64,000 nt of DNA. Origin: Burkholderiales bacterium. Lineage in GTDB: Bacteria > Pseudomonadota > Gammaproteobacteria > Burkholderiales > Burkholderiaceae_C. The DNA lies in the NCBI GenBank assembly GCA_016213265.1, contig JACRBA010000055.1:1-64000 (forward strand), in the 5' to 3' direction. Positions 10,374 to 17,448 of this stretch are shown piece by piece (positions within the stretch are counted from its first letter, which is position 1; each line of letters opens with the position of its first letter). The notes below the pieces were generated by a model. The model was not told where the DNA came from and made no database searches. It was given only the letters and a program-made list of their open reading frames with translations. The position numbers and the translations under genes are program-made.

Positions 10374-11828
10374 TCACACCCGCGTCTCGTGGTGATGGAC
10401 GGTGTAGCGCTGCAGGCGCACGTCCGGTGCCCAAAAATCAGGCGCCAGGCCGGCCTTGCGCTTGAGCGCGCTCAGGAAACCGGCGGGCTCCGGCAACTGC
10501 TCCCACACCTGGGGCAGGAAGGTGCCCTGGTGGCCGCGCCAGCTGAGCACCACGCCGTCCACGCCGGGGCGCAGTGCGGCGGCCGCCTCGGCCTCGGTCA
10601 TGCCGCCGGGCGGGGCATCGATGCCCGACAGCGGCCCGAGCAGCGACACCTCCACCGCCATGCCGGCCCATTCATGGCGCTGCAGCGGGGGGAAGCGCGG
10701 GTCGCGGAAGGCGGCGGCGCGGGCGTTGGCGCTGAGCTGCGCGCGCAACGTGCCTTCCGGCTCCAGCCGGCCGATGCAGCCGCGCAGCTCGCCGTCGGCC
10801 GTGTGCAGGGTGACGAAGCAGGCGCCGGGCTGGTCGAGCGCGGGGTGGGGCGGCTCGTCCACCAGCGGCTCGCCGAGCGCGGCGGCGATGGCGTTGCGGG
10901 CCACGGCCAGCGCGGCACGTCCGAGGCTGGGCGAGCCGGCGGCGCTGTCGCTCTCTGCGGCGCGCTGCACCTCGTCCGCGCTGGCCTCCTCGGGGCCGTC
11001 CGGCGGCAGGTCGAAGGCCAGCGCGGCGTAGCCCACCACGCGGCGGCGGTCACCGGCCGTGTCGCCGGAGTTGCGCAGGTCCAGCAGGCGGGGGCGCAGG
11101 CCGTGGCGGCGGGCCACCGGCAGGGCACCGTTCAGGGCGTGGGCGCCGCAGGCGTCGTGGGGGTCCAGCGTGGCGTCACCGGCCAGCATGCGCTCCACCG
11201 TGTCGCGGTCGTGCAGGCGGGCGCTCTCGTATGCCTCGAAGTGCGAGAGGTCGGTGCTCACGACGATGAGCGTCTCGTCGCCGCCCCATAGGCGCTCGAG
11301 CACCTCGGCCACCTCGTCCGGCGTGGCGTCGCCCACCACCAGCGGCACGAGCTGGAAGTGCTCACCCAGCAGCTGCTGCAGGAAGGGCAGCTGCAGCTCC
11401 AGCGAGTGCTCCCACTCGTGGGCGCGGTCGCTGCGCACCACCTGCGGCAGCTCGGCCACCTGGGCCACGGCGTCGGGGTCGATGCGGATGGGACCGAGCG
11501 GGGTGTCGAAGCGCGCTGCGGCGGGCGCGGCCAGGCCGAGCACGGGCACGCGGTGGGCGGGCCCGAGCGGCACCACGCGCCGCAGGGCGGTGCGGCCGGC
11601 CGCCGCGGCCAGCGTGGCGTAGGCGCTGCCCGCCACCGGGCCGGAGTACACGGTGCCGGCATGCGGCACCACGAGCATCTTGGGCGGCCGGCCCGCCGGC
11701 CCCGGCGTGCTGGGGCGCGCCTCGGCGAAGCACCGGGCGATCTCCTCGCGCAGTGCGGCGGGGTCGGCCGGGTAGAAGCTGCCGGCCACGGCGGCCGGGC
11801 GGGCGGATGTCTGGGCAGGAGAGGACAT
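10374..11828 (-). CDS. fused Memo (AmrB) - AMMECR1 (AmrA) protein of the AmmeMemoRadiSam system
   Basis: A 484-residue two-domain protein. Residues about 10-270 are Memo-like (RPAAVAGSFYPADP, VVPHAGTVYSGPVAGSAY, HEWEHSLELQLPFLQ, STDLSHF), the fold of extradiol dioxygenases with His ligands. Residues about 295-484 are AMMECR1-like (GACFVTLH...LRGCIGRLEP, RDPRFPPL, QGTFLPQVWEQLP). In many genomes these are separate genes. The ATG at 11828 is chosen because AGGAGG sits 10 bases upstream; an in-frame start 17 codons earlier lacks this. The downstream gene is amrS, so the operon supplies all three components. The fusion implies that the two domains act on the same substrate or complex. Confidence 0.87.
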   Translation of the reverse strand: MSSPAQTSARPAAVAGSFYPADPAALREEIARCFAEARPSTPGPAGRPPKMLVVPHAGTVYSGPVAGSAYATLAAAAGRTALRRVVPLGPAHRVPVLGLAAPAAARFDTPLGPIRIDPDAVAQVAELPQVVRSDRAHEWEHSLELQLPFLQQLLGEHFQLVPLVVGDATPDEVAEVLERLWGGDETLIVVSTDLSHFEAYESARLHDRDTVERMLAGDATLDPHDACGAHALNGALPVARRHGLRPRLLDLRNSGDTAGDRRRVVGYAALAFDLPPDGPEEASADEVQRAAESDSAAGSPSLGRAALAVARNAIAAALGEPLVDEPPHPALDQPGACFVTLHTADGELRGCIGRLEPEGTLRAQLSANARAAAFRDPRFPPLQRHEWAGMAVEVSLLGPLSGIDAPPGGMTEAEAAAALRPGVDGVVLSWRGHQGTFLPQVWEQLPEPAGFLSALKRKAGLAPDFWAPDVRLQRYTVHHHETRV

Positions 11829-11963
11829 GGACGACAGACCTCCTGTGTCTGAGTGTGGGGCAAGGCGGTTGAAGTTCAACCGGCATGCCGCAGGCCCGTG
11901 TCTTCCCCGGGTGGCCCGGGCGCGTTATCTGCCCAGGGCCATACTGGCTCGTTCCTTCCTCCC

Positions 11964-12509
11964 ATGCCCGCCGTGTCCACTGCCCGCCTCGCCTTCTCGC
12001 CTGTTGCCCGTGCTCTGCGTGGGGCGCGCCGTGCCCTGCTCATGGGGGCTGTGCTGGGAAGCGTGGGCATGACGGGCGCCGCGCACGCGGCGCCGTCGGC
12101 GGCGGACAAGGCGTTCTACGAGCGGGCGGCTTCGTGCGTGGCCGTGCTCGAGCAGGAGGCGGGCGACATGGCCGGCCGCTACCAGGCGGGCGACCGCACG
12201 CTCAAGCCCGCGCTGGTGAAGCTCACCGAGCAGGGCTTTGCGTTCATCGGCCAGGCCTACCTGCGCGGGCTGCGCCAGGCCGAGGCCGACCGCATGCTGC
12301 GCGACGCCAAGGCCGCGCAGCGGAGCCTGGCGCCCGATGCGCGCGCCCAGATGGTGGCCACCTGCCGCACCGAGGGCGCCCAGCTCTACGCCGATGCCAA
12401 CGGCCTGGAGCAGGCGCTGGTGAGCAACCGGGCCCGGGCCCGAGTGGACAAGCTGCTCGCCAAGCGCCGGGCGGCGGCAGCGCCCGCCGTTGCGGCCAGC
12501 GGGCCCTGA
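11964..12509 (+). CDS. secreted hypothetical protein
   Basis: A 181-residue protein of unknown function. From the ATG at 11964 it has a long basic N-region and a hydrophobic core (ALLMGAVLGSVGMTGAAHA), giving a signal peptide with a likely AHA-A cleavage near residue 45. The mature part is helical and charged, with two cysteines (AASCVAVLEQ and VATCRTEG) that could form one disulphide. No catalytic motif is visible. It is divergent from the AmmeMemoRadiSam operon and convergent with the DUF6249-like gene. An in-frame start at 11853 would spoil the signal peptide. Confidence 0.6.
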   Translation: MPAVSTARLAFSPVARALRGARRALLMGAVLGSVGMTGAAHAAPSAADKAFYERAASCVAVLEQEAGDMAGRYQAGDRTLKPALVKLTEQGFAFIGQAYLRGLRQAEADRMLRDAKAAQRSLAPDARAQMVATCRTEGAQLYADANGLEQALVSNRARARVDKLLAKRRAAAAPAVAASGP

Positions 12510-12516
12510 GGCCGCA

Positions 12517-12933
12517 TCAGCGGGTGGGCGGCGCATCCTGCGGCCGCGGGTGCCGGCCGTAGGTGATGAGATGGGCGGCGCCCACCGCCATGGGGATGAG
12601 GCCCCACGCGGCGGACTCCAGGCTGCGGTTGAGGAACAGCGCCACCCCGATGGCCAGGCCGACCAGCAGCCACATCAGGCCGCGCCGCAGGTCGTCGCCG
12701 GGCGCCTGGCAGCGCTCGTCGCGGTTGCCGGCGAGCAGCGCCTCGGGCAGCGGCGGCACGTCCATGCCGCGCTCGATGGCGAGCATGCGCTCCTTGTGGT
12801 GCAGCTCGAAGATGTCGCGCTTCTTCCGGTAGTCGATCCACAGGGCCAGCATGCCGATGCCCACCCCCATCACAATGGCGACGATGGGGATGAGGAAGGG
12901 CATGATGTGCTTGAGGCTGGTTCCGAAGTCCAT
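12517..12933 (-). CDS. DUF6249-like small membrane protein
   Basis: A 138-residue protein with one N-terminal transmembrane helix (FLIPIVAIVMGVGIGMLALWI), a basic amphipathic stretch (DYRKKRDIFELHHKERMLAIERGMDVP) and two more hydrophobic segments near residues 85-125. The helix followed by an HKERMxxIERGM segment resembles DUF6249-type proteins, which are commonly found beside ECF sigma factors; this assignment is tentative. AGGAGA lies four bases before the ATG at 12933. It is transcribed divergently from the ECF gene and shares a mirrored promoter with it, so it is probably a member of that sigma factor's regulon. Confidence 0.65.
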   Translation of the reverse strand: MDFGTSLKHIMPFLIPIVAIVMGVGIGMLALWIDYRKKRDIFELHHKERMLAIERGMDVPPLPEALLAGNRDERCQAPGDDLRRGLMWLLVGLAIGVALFLNRSLESAAWGLIPMAVGAAHLITYGRHPRPQDAPPTR

Positions 12934-12962
12934 GGGGTCTCCTGGGGTGCAAGGCGTGGGAT

Positions 12963-13042
12963 GCGCTTGGTACCCGGCCAGCGGCCCGGCGGTTTCAGCC
13001 TCAGCGTTGAAACCATCCGCCGCTGACGCGTGTACCAAGCGC
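12963..13042. promoter_or_regulatory. mirrored divergent promoter shared by DUF6249-like gene and ECF sigma gene
   Basis: Two 35-bp arms (12963-12997 and 13008-13042) are near-perfect inverted copies separated by 10 bp. Reading outward, each has TGAAACC (13008-13014; mirrored at 12997-12991), a central CCGCTG, and GTACCAAGCGC (13032-13042; mirrored at 12973-12963). TGAAAC followed about 16-18 bp later by a GTAC-type box resembles an ECF -35/-10 pair, as in the TGAAAC-N16-CGTA class. The leftward copy leaves about 20 bp of leader with a ribosome site. The rightward copy places its -10 box about 10 bp before the ATG at 13044, so that transcript may be leaderless. Autoregulation by the encoded sigma is inferred. 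Confidence 0.6.
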
Positions 13043-13043
13043 G

Positions 13044-13706
13044 ATGCCGCTGGATGCCCCTGTCGACCCGCCACCCCTGGCTGATGCGCCCGTGAGTGAT
13101 GTGCCCGGGACTGATGCGCCCGTGAGCGACGCGGCGCGGCGCGACGCCGACCTTGTCGGCCACCTGGGTGCGGGCCGGCTCGACGCGGCGTTCGACGTGC
13201 TGGTGGCGCGCTACGCCGCCAAGGTGCACCGGCTGTGCCTGGCGCTGTTGCGCGAGCCGGCCCGGGCCGAGGACGCTGCCCAGGACTGCCTGCTGCGCGC
13301 CTGGCGCGGGCTGGAGGGATATCGCCCGGCCGCTGGCGCGGTGTCCACCTGGCTGTACGCGATCACCCGCCACCATTGCCTGAACCTGCTGGAGCGCGCG
13401 CCGCCGCCAGCGGCCTCCCTGAGCGACGAGGCCGTGGCGGATGCGGTGGGCCACCTCGCCGCGCCCGAACCGGGCGGCCCGCCGCCGGACGCCCAGGCGC
13501 TGCTGCGCCGCTGGGTGGATGCCCTGCCCGCCCCCCAGCGCAGCGCACTCACGCTGTACTACTACGAGGACCGTGCCGTGAACGAGGTGGCCGCCATGTT
13601 GGGCCTGCCCGAAGCCACGGTGAAGACCCACCTGCACCGCGGCCGTGCCCGGCTGCGCCAGCAATTGGCCGATGCCGGCCTGTCCGACCCGGCCCTCTGG
13701 CTGTGA
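13044..13706 (+). CDS. ECF-type RNA polymerase sigma factor (module 1)
   Basis: A 220-residue sigma-70-family ECF factor. Region 2 spans about residues 48-120 (RYAAKVHRLCLALLREPARAEDA then AVSTWLYAITRHHCLNLLER, which would melt and bind the -10). Region 4 covers about residues 155-210 (LPAPQRSALTLYYYEDRA, then the helix-turn-helix VNEVAAMLGLPEATVKTHLHRGRARLR). The first 32 residues are a low-complexity Pro/Asp-rich extension in which an 18-bp unit is repeated. In-frame GTG codons at 13092 and nearby are alternative starts, which matters because the mirrored promoter sits right against the ATG. The next gene is a candidate anti-sigma factor 23 bp downstream. Confidence 0.88.
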   Translation: MPLDAPVDPPPLADAPVSDVPGTDAPVSDAARRDADLVGHLGAGRLDAAFDVLVARYAAKVHRLCLALLREPARAEDAAQDCLLRAWRGLEGYRPAAGAVSTWLYAITRHHCLNLLERAPPPAASLSDEAVADAVGHLAAPEPGGPPPDAQALLRRWVDALPAPQRSALTLYYYEDRAVNEVAAMLGLPEATVKTHLHRGRARLRQQLADAGLSDPALWL

Positions 13707-13729
13707 ACCCGCATGGAAAGGCCACGCCC

Positions 13730-14248
13730 ATGACCCCGTCCATGAACGACACCGACGCCGCCTTCACGGGCCGCACCCCGGGTGCCGGAGCACACGCCGC
13801 CGCGCTCGACACTGCTCTCGACCTCGCCCTGTCACGCGCGCTGTCGCCCCCCGCGCTGCCGCCCGGCTTCGAGCGGCGGCTGCACGAACGCCTGGCCGCT
13901 GATCGGCGTCTGGCGGCGAGCGCCACGGCCGCGCAGGCCGACATCGCCGCCGCCGTGGCGCGGGCCCGTGCCGAGCACGCGCAGCAGCTGGCCGCGTTGC
14001 GGGCAGGGCATGTGCGCCTGCGCCGCCACACGCTGGCGGTGGTGGTGGGCGCGGCCTTCACGACCGGCGTCGTGGTGGCCTGGGCCCTGCCATGGGTGCG
14101 GGCGGTGCTGGGGGTCGACCTGGGCCTGCTGGTGCCCGCGCTCGCGGTGGCGGTGGGCATGGCATCGGGGGCGCTGGCGTGGGTGGAGCGCCTCGGCTGG
14201 CCCTCGCGCGCCGCCTTCGGACCGCTGCGCCGGTTCCTGAGCCGCTGA
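13730..14248 (+). CDS. two-helix membrane protein, candidate anti-sigma factor for module 1
   Basis: A 172-residue protein with about 100 cytoplasmic residues, an Ala/Arg-rich probable coiled coil (AASATAAQADIAAAVARARAEHAQQLAALRAGH is the region around residues 60-95), then two transmembrane helices (LAVVVGAAFTTGVVVAWALPW and LLVPALAVAVGMASGALAW). GGAAAGG precedes the ATG at 13730. The position directly after an ECF gene and the cytoplasmic-domain-plus-membrane layout fit an anti-sigma factor. No HxxxCxxC zinc motif is present, so if it is one it is not of the ZAS class. Function is inferred from context only. Confidence 0.6.
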   Translation: MTPSMNDTDAAFTGRTPGAGAHAAALDTALDLALSRALSPPALPPGFERRLHERLAADRRLAASATAAQADIAAAVARARAEHAQQLAALRAGHVRLRRHTLAVVVGAAFTTGVVVAWALPWVRAVLGVDLGLLVPALAVAVGMASGALAWVERLGWPSRAAFGPLRRFLSR

Positions 14249-14302
14249 CTCGGGTATTCGCCGGCGCGGGAACTCTTCGCACGGCCCGCGCCCAGGTGGG
14301 GC

Positions 14303-14935
14303 ATGCTGCCCTTCGTGCCCTGGACCCAGCGCCCACGCCACCGCGCCCTGCGTGGCCTGGACGCCGCCGCCCGTGCCCGGCAGGACTGGCTCGAGGCGGC
14401 CTACCGCGACGAGGCCGATGGCGTGTACCGCTACGCGCTGGCCCTCTGCGGCGACGCGGCCCTGGCCGCGGACGTGACCCAGGAGGCCTTCGTCGCCCTG
14501 GCGCACGCCCCCGGTCGCTTCGACCCGGCGCTCGGCAGCCTGGGCGCCTACCTCGCCGGCATGGCGCGCCACGGCCTGCTGGCCGCCTGGCGCCACCGTG
14601 ACCGCCACGCCCGCTGGCCCAAGGGGCTCGACGACGGCGCCGCCGACCCCGACGAGGACGACCCGTCGGACGGCCTTCGCGGCGCGGACCCGGGCCACGA
14701 GCATCGGCTGATGGCCGCGCAGTCGCTGGACGCGTTGTGGGCCGCGCTGCGCGGACTGCCCTGGGCGTTCCGTGAAGCCATCGTACTGGTGGATCTGCAG
14801 GAGCGCCCCTACGCCGAGGCGGCGCGCATCGCCGGCATCGAGCTCAACACCCTGCGCACCCGTCTGCACCGGGGCCGCGCCCGCCTGGCCGATGCGCTGG
14901 GTGCCCCACCGCCTCCGACGCGGAGCCCGACATGA
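14303..14935 (+). CDS. ECF-type RNA polymerase sigma factor (module 2)
   Basis: A 210-residue ECF sigma factor distinct from the preceding one. Region 2 is about residues 30-95 (VYRYALALCGDAALAADVTQEAFVAL, with the DVTQEAF motif), and region 4 about residues 145-200 (LPWAFREAIVLVDLQERPYAEAARIAGIELNTLRTRLHRGRARL). The linker is acidic (DPDEDDPSDG). It overlaps the next gene by 4 bp (ATGA), so a translationally coupled anti-sigma partner is likely. The mirrored motif upstream of module 1 is not repeated here; the only ECF-like element is a GGGAACT at about 14266, with no convincing -10. Confidence 0.85.
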   Translation: MLPFVPWTQRPRHRALRGLDAAARARQDWLEAAYRDEADGVYRYALALCGDAALAADVTQEAFVALAHAPGRFDPALGSLGAYLAGMARHGLLAAWRHRDRHARWPKGLDDGAADPDEDDPSDGLRGADPGHEHRLMAAQSLDALWAALRGLPWAFREAIVLVDLQERPYAEAARIAGIELNTLRTRLHRGRARLADALGAPPPPTRSPT

Positions 14936-15501
14936 CACCCCACGACCCCGCCCGCTCTCCTTCCCAGGTCACCCTCGGCGACGCGCTGGCCCGCCTGCGC
15001 GCCGACCTGCACCGGCACCATGCGCCGCCGCGTTGTGCGCCCGCCCCGGCGCCCGTGGCCGCACCGGCGATGGCGGTCCCGTCCGGTTCTGCCCTGTCCG
15101 TTCCGACGGCGCCGGGCCCCGGGCCGGGCTGGCCGGCCTGGGCGGCGGCCGCCGTGCTGCTGGGCGCCTGCGGCTGGGTGCTGTGGAGCCTGCCTGCCGC
15201 CCGGCCCGGCCTGCCCGCCGCCGGTGGCGATGCGGGCCTCATCGGCGCGGGGCCGGCAACGCGCCCGCAGCCGGCCGGGACCGGCTTCGTGCCCGTGGCC
15301 TCGGCGGAGCGGCTGGCAGAGCTGTGGCGCGGCGGAGCGGACACCGCCCCGGCCTGGGTGCTGCGCACCGAGTTGCCGCGCGAACGCCTGGCGGCGCTCG
15401 GCCTGCCCTACGACCCGGCCCGCGCCGCCGAGCCGGTGGCCGCCGAACTGCTGATGCATCCGACCGGTGATGTGCTGGCCGTCCGGCTCGTCGCCCACTG
15501 A
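14932..15501 (+). CDS. single-pass membrane protein, candidate anti-sigma factor for module 2
   Basis: A 189-residue protein with a short cytoplasmic N-terminus (LGDALARLRADLHRHHAPP), an Ala/Pro-rich linker, one transmembrane helix (WPAWAAAAVLLGACGWVLWSL, about residues 65-85) and a periplasmic C-terminal domain of about 100 residues ending in LLMHPTGDVLAVRLVAH. The start codon overlaps the sigma stop. This cytoplasm-helix-periplasm layout is that of anti-sigma regulators that sense envelope signals. No family motif is recognisable, so the role rests on operon position. Confidence 0.6.
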   Translation: MTPHDPARSPSQVTLGDALARLRADLHRHHAPPRCAPAPAPVAAPAMAVPSGSALSVPTAPGPGPGWPAWAAAAVLLGACGWVLWSLPAARPGLPAAGGDAGLIGAGPATRPQPAGTGFVPVASAERLAELWRGGADTAPAWVLRTELPRERLAALGLPYDPARAAEPVAAELLMHPTGDVLAVRLVAH

Positions 15502-15528
15502 GCCCCATCCACCTTCCTGGAGACCCCT

Positions 15529-16686
15529 ATGTCCACCTTGACCTTCGATGCCCTTCGCCGGTCCACCCTGCCGGCCGCCTGGCGCCGCACGGCCTGGGCC
15601 GCCGCCTTGCTGCTGGGGGCGGGCGCTGCGGTTGCGACGCCTGCGGCGGCGCCGCAGCCCCTGGCCATCGCCATCGACGACGTGGGCATGGAGGTGGCGT
15701 TGGCGGAGCTGGGCAGCGCGCGCGTGGTGAAGGGTGCACCCTACTGTGCCGACGCCCTGCACGAAACGGTGCAGACGCTGGCCGATGGCAACCGTATCGT
15801 GCGCCGGCAGCAGTCACGGCTGTGCCGTGACGGCGAGGGCCGCACCCGCCAGGAGCTTGACCGCGGTGGGCGCCAGGTGGTGTGGCTGCGAGACCCGGTC
15901 GCGCGCCAGGTGTGGCTGCTCGACCCGGCGCAGAAGACGGCACGCCGTCTGGGTGACGGGATGCACGGCCACTGGTTCAACGAGTCCGCCCTGCCGGCCC
16001 AGGATGCGGAGGCCTGGCGGGCGTTCGCCGAGCGGGCACGGGAGCAGGCCCGGGCGGCGGCCGAGCAGGGGCGCGCGGCCGCCGGACAGGGGCGCGGGGC
16101 GGCGGAGCAGGCCCGGGTGGCCGCCGCGCAGGCCCGCACGCAGGGCTCTGCGGCGCCGGTGGTCATCACGCGCCAGGGCACCGATGGCAAGGCCACCGAG
16201 ATCCATGTGCTGCGGCTGGGCGACGGCGCGGCCCTGCCGACACCGCCCGCCCCGCCCGCGCCCCCGGTGCACATGCCGCCTGGGGCGGCACCGGTGCCGC
16301 CCGTGCCACCGGTGCCGCCGCTGGTGCAGTGGCAGGCGCAGCAGTGGGCGCCGCGCGGGCCGGGGGTGGTGAGCGCGCTGGGCAACAAGGACATCGATGG
16401 CGTGCGCGCCCAGGGCGAGCGCACCACCTGGACGATCGAGGCCGGCAAGATCGGCAACGAGAAGCCGATCCAGATCACCCGTGAGGTCTGGACGGCGCCC
16501 GACCTGCAGCTCACGCTGATGTCGCGCGACATGGACCCGCGGCGCGGCGAAGCCCTTTACCGGCTGGCCCAGCTCAAGCGCGGCGAGCCGGAGGCGGCGC
16601 TCATGAAGGTGCCCTCGGATTACCGCGTGCTGGGCATGCCGCGCGCTCCGGCGGCACCCGCGGCGCCCCGGGCCCCGAAAGGCTGA
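15529..16686 (+). CDS. exported hypothetical protein of ECF module 2
   Basis: A 385-residue protein. A hydrophobic N-terminus (WAAALLLGAGAAVATPAAA) ends in a plausible signal-peptidase site near residue 43. Next come a folded region containing a Cys pair (YCADALHE and RLCRDGEGRT), an Ala/Gln/Arg coiled-coil stretch (about 165-205, REQARAAAEQGRAAAGQGRG), a proline-rich spacer (about 240-270) and a C-terminal domain with ITREVWTAPDLQLTLMSRDMDPRRGE and LKRGEPEAALMKVPSDYRV. That last motif recurs, to my recollection, in uncharacterised exported proteins next to ECF genes in other proteobacteria. It follows the candidate anti-sigma by 27 bp and has GGAGA before its ATG. It could be the periplasmic sensor or the main effector of the module. 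Confidence 0.6.
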   Translation: MSTLTFDALRRSTLPAAWRRTAWAAALLLGAGAAVATPAAAPQPLAIAIDDVGMEVALAELGSARVVKGAPYCADALHETVQTLADGNRIVRRQQSRLCRDGEGRTRQELDRGGRQVVWLRDPVARQVWLLDPAQKTARRLGDGMHGHWFNESALPAQDAEAWRAFAERAREQARAAAEQGRAAAGQGRGAAEQARVAAAQARTQGSAAPVVITRQGTDGKATEIHVLRLGDGAALPTPPAPPAPPVHMPPGAAPVPPVPPVPPLVQWQAQQWAPRGPGVVSALGNKDIDGVRAQGERTTWTIEAGKIGNEKPIQITREVWTAPDLQLTLMSRDMDPRRGEALYRLAQLKRGEPEAALMKVPSDYRVLGMPRAPAAPAAPRAPKG

Positions 16687-16717
16687 GCGCCAGCGGTCGC
16701 TTCCCGCGGCGGCCGCT

Positions 16718-17437
16718 TCAGCCCTGGCGGGGCAGCGGCCGTTCGCCGTAGAGCTGCTCGGCCCGGTTGAGCAGGATCCAGCTCGTGAGGATGTACTTGT
16801 CGCCCGAGGTGGGCGTGCAGCCGCGGTGGGTGTGGGTGAAGTATGCCGGCGCGATCACCATGCGGCCGGCCTTGGGCTGGATGGCGCGCTGCTGGTAGTA
16901 GAACTCGGTCTGCCCGCCCTCGGCCACGTCGTTCAGGTAGAACATGAACAGCAGCGTGCGGTGCAACGCCTCGTGGCGCCCGGCCTCGGGGAAGACCTCG
17001 CAGTGCCAGTAGTTGTAGTTGCCCACGCCGCGGTCGTACTTCTGGGCCTGGATGTCGCCGACGCGGTAGAGCGCCTTCATAAGGTCACCGGCGCGCGGGG
17101 CGGCCACTTCCTCGTAGTTCTCGTGCGTCACGGCCACGGGCTGGCCGGTCTGGGGGTGGGCCAGCGTGAGCGCCATGGGCGCGATCAGCGCGAAGTGGTA
17201 CTCGCGGAAGTAGGCCTCGGCCCCCCGCGTGGTGGCCTTGAGGATGTGGGCGAGGTCGTCGCGGTGCTCGGGGTGGCGGTTCAGGTACAGGTCGGTGCTG
17301 ACCTTCTTGCTGCGGTCCACCCCGCCGCCCGTGGCGCCTGGCACCTTGTGCCGGCTGGCCTCGAAGCGCCGGATGAAGCCGGCGCAGAAGTCAGCATCCA
17401 GCGCGTCGTCGTAGACGCCGATGAAATCAGGCGACAT
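16718..17437 (-). CDS. 2-oxoglutarate/Fe(II)-dependent dioxygenase (prolyl-4-hydroxylase-like)
   Basis: A 239-residue protein starting at the ATG at 17437. The double-stranded beta-helix core shows YWHCEVFPE (H145, E147) as the first metal-ligand pair, FMFYLNDVAEGGQTEFYYQ, and the distal THTHRGCTPTSGDKYILTSWI with the second His and a Lys/Arg for 2-oxoglutarate. The usual family motif is HxD; here it reads HxE. The enzyme should hydroxylate a protein or small-molecule substrate. It begins 11 bp after the secreted subtilase gene on the same strand, so the two are probably co-transcribed, although the oxygenase has no signal peptide. Confidence 0.75.
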   Translation of the reverse strand: MSPDFIGVYDDALDADFCAGFIRRFEASRHKVPGATGGGVDRSKKVSTDLYLNRHPEHRDDLAHILKATTRGAEAYFREYHFALIAPMALTLAHPQTGQPVAVTHENYEEVAAPRAGDLMKALYRVGDIQAQKYDRGVGNYNYWHCEVFPEAGRHEALHRTLLFMFYLNDVAEGGQTEFYYQQRAIQPKAGRMVIAPAYFTHTHRGCTPTSGDKYILTSWILLNRAEQLYGERPLPRQG

Positions 17438-17448
17438 GCCGGCCCGGG

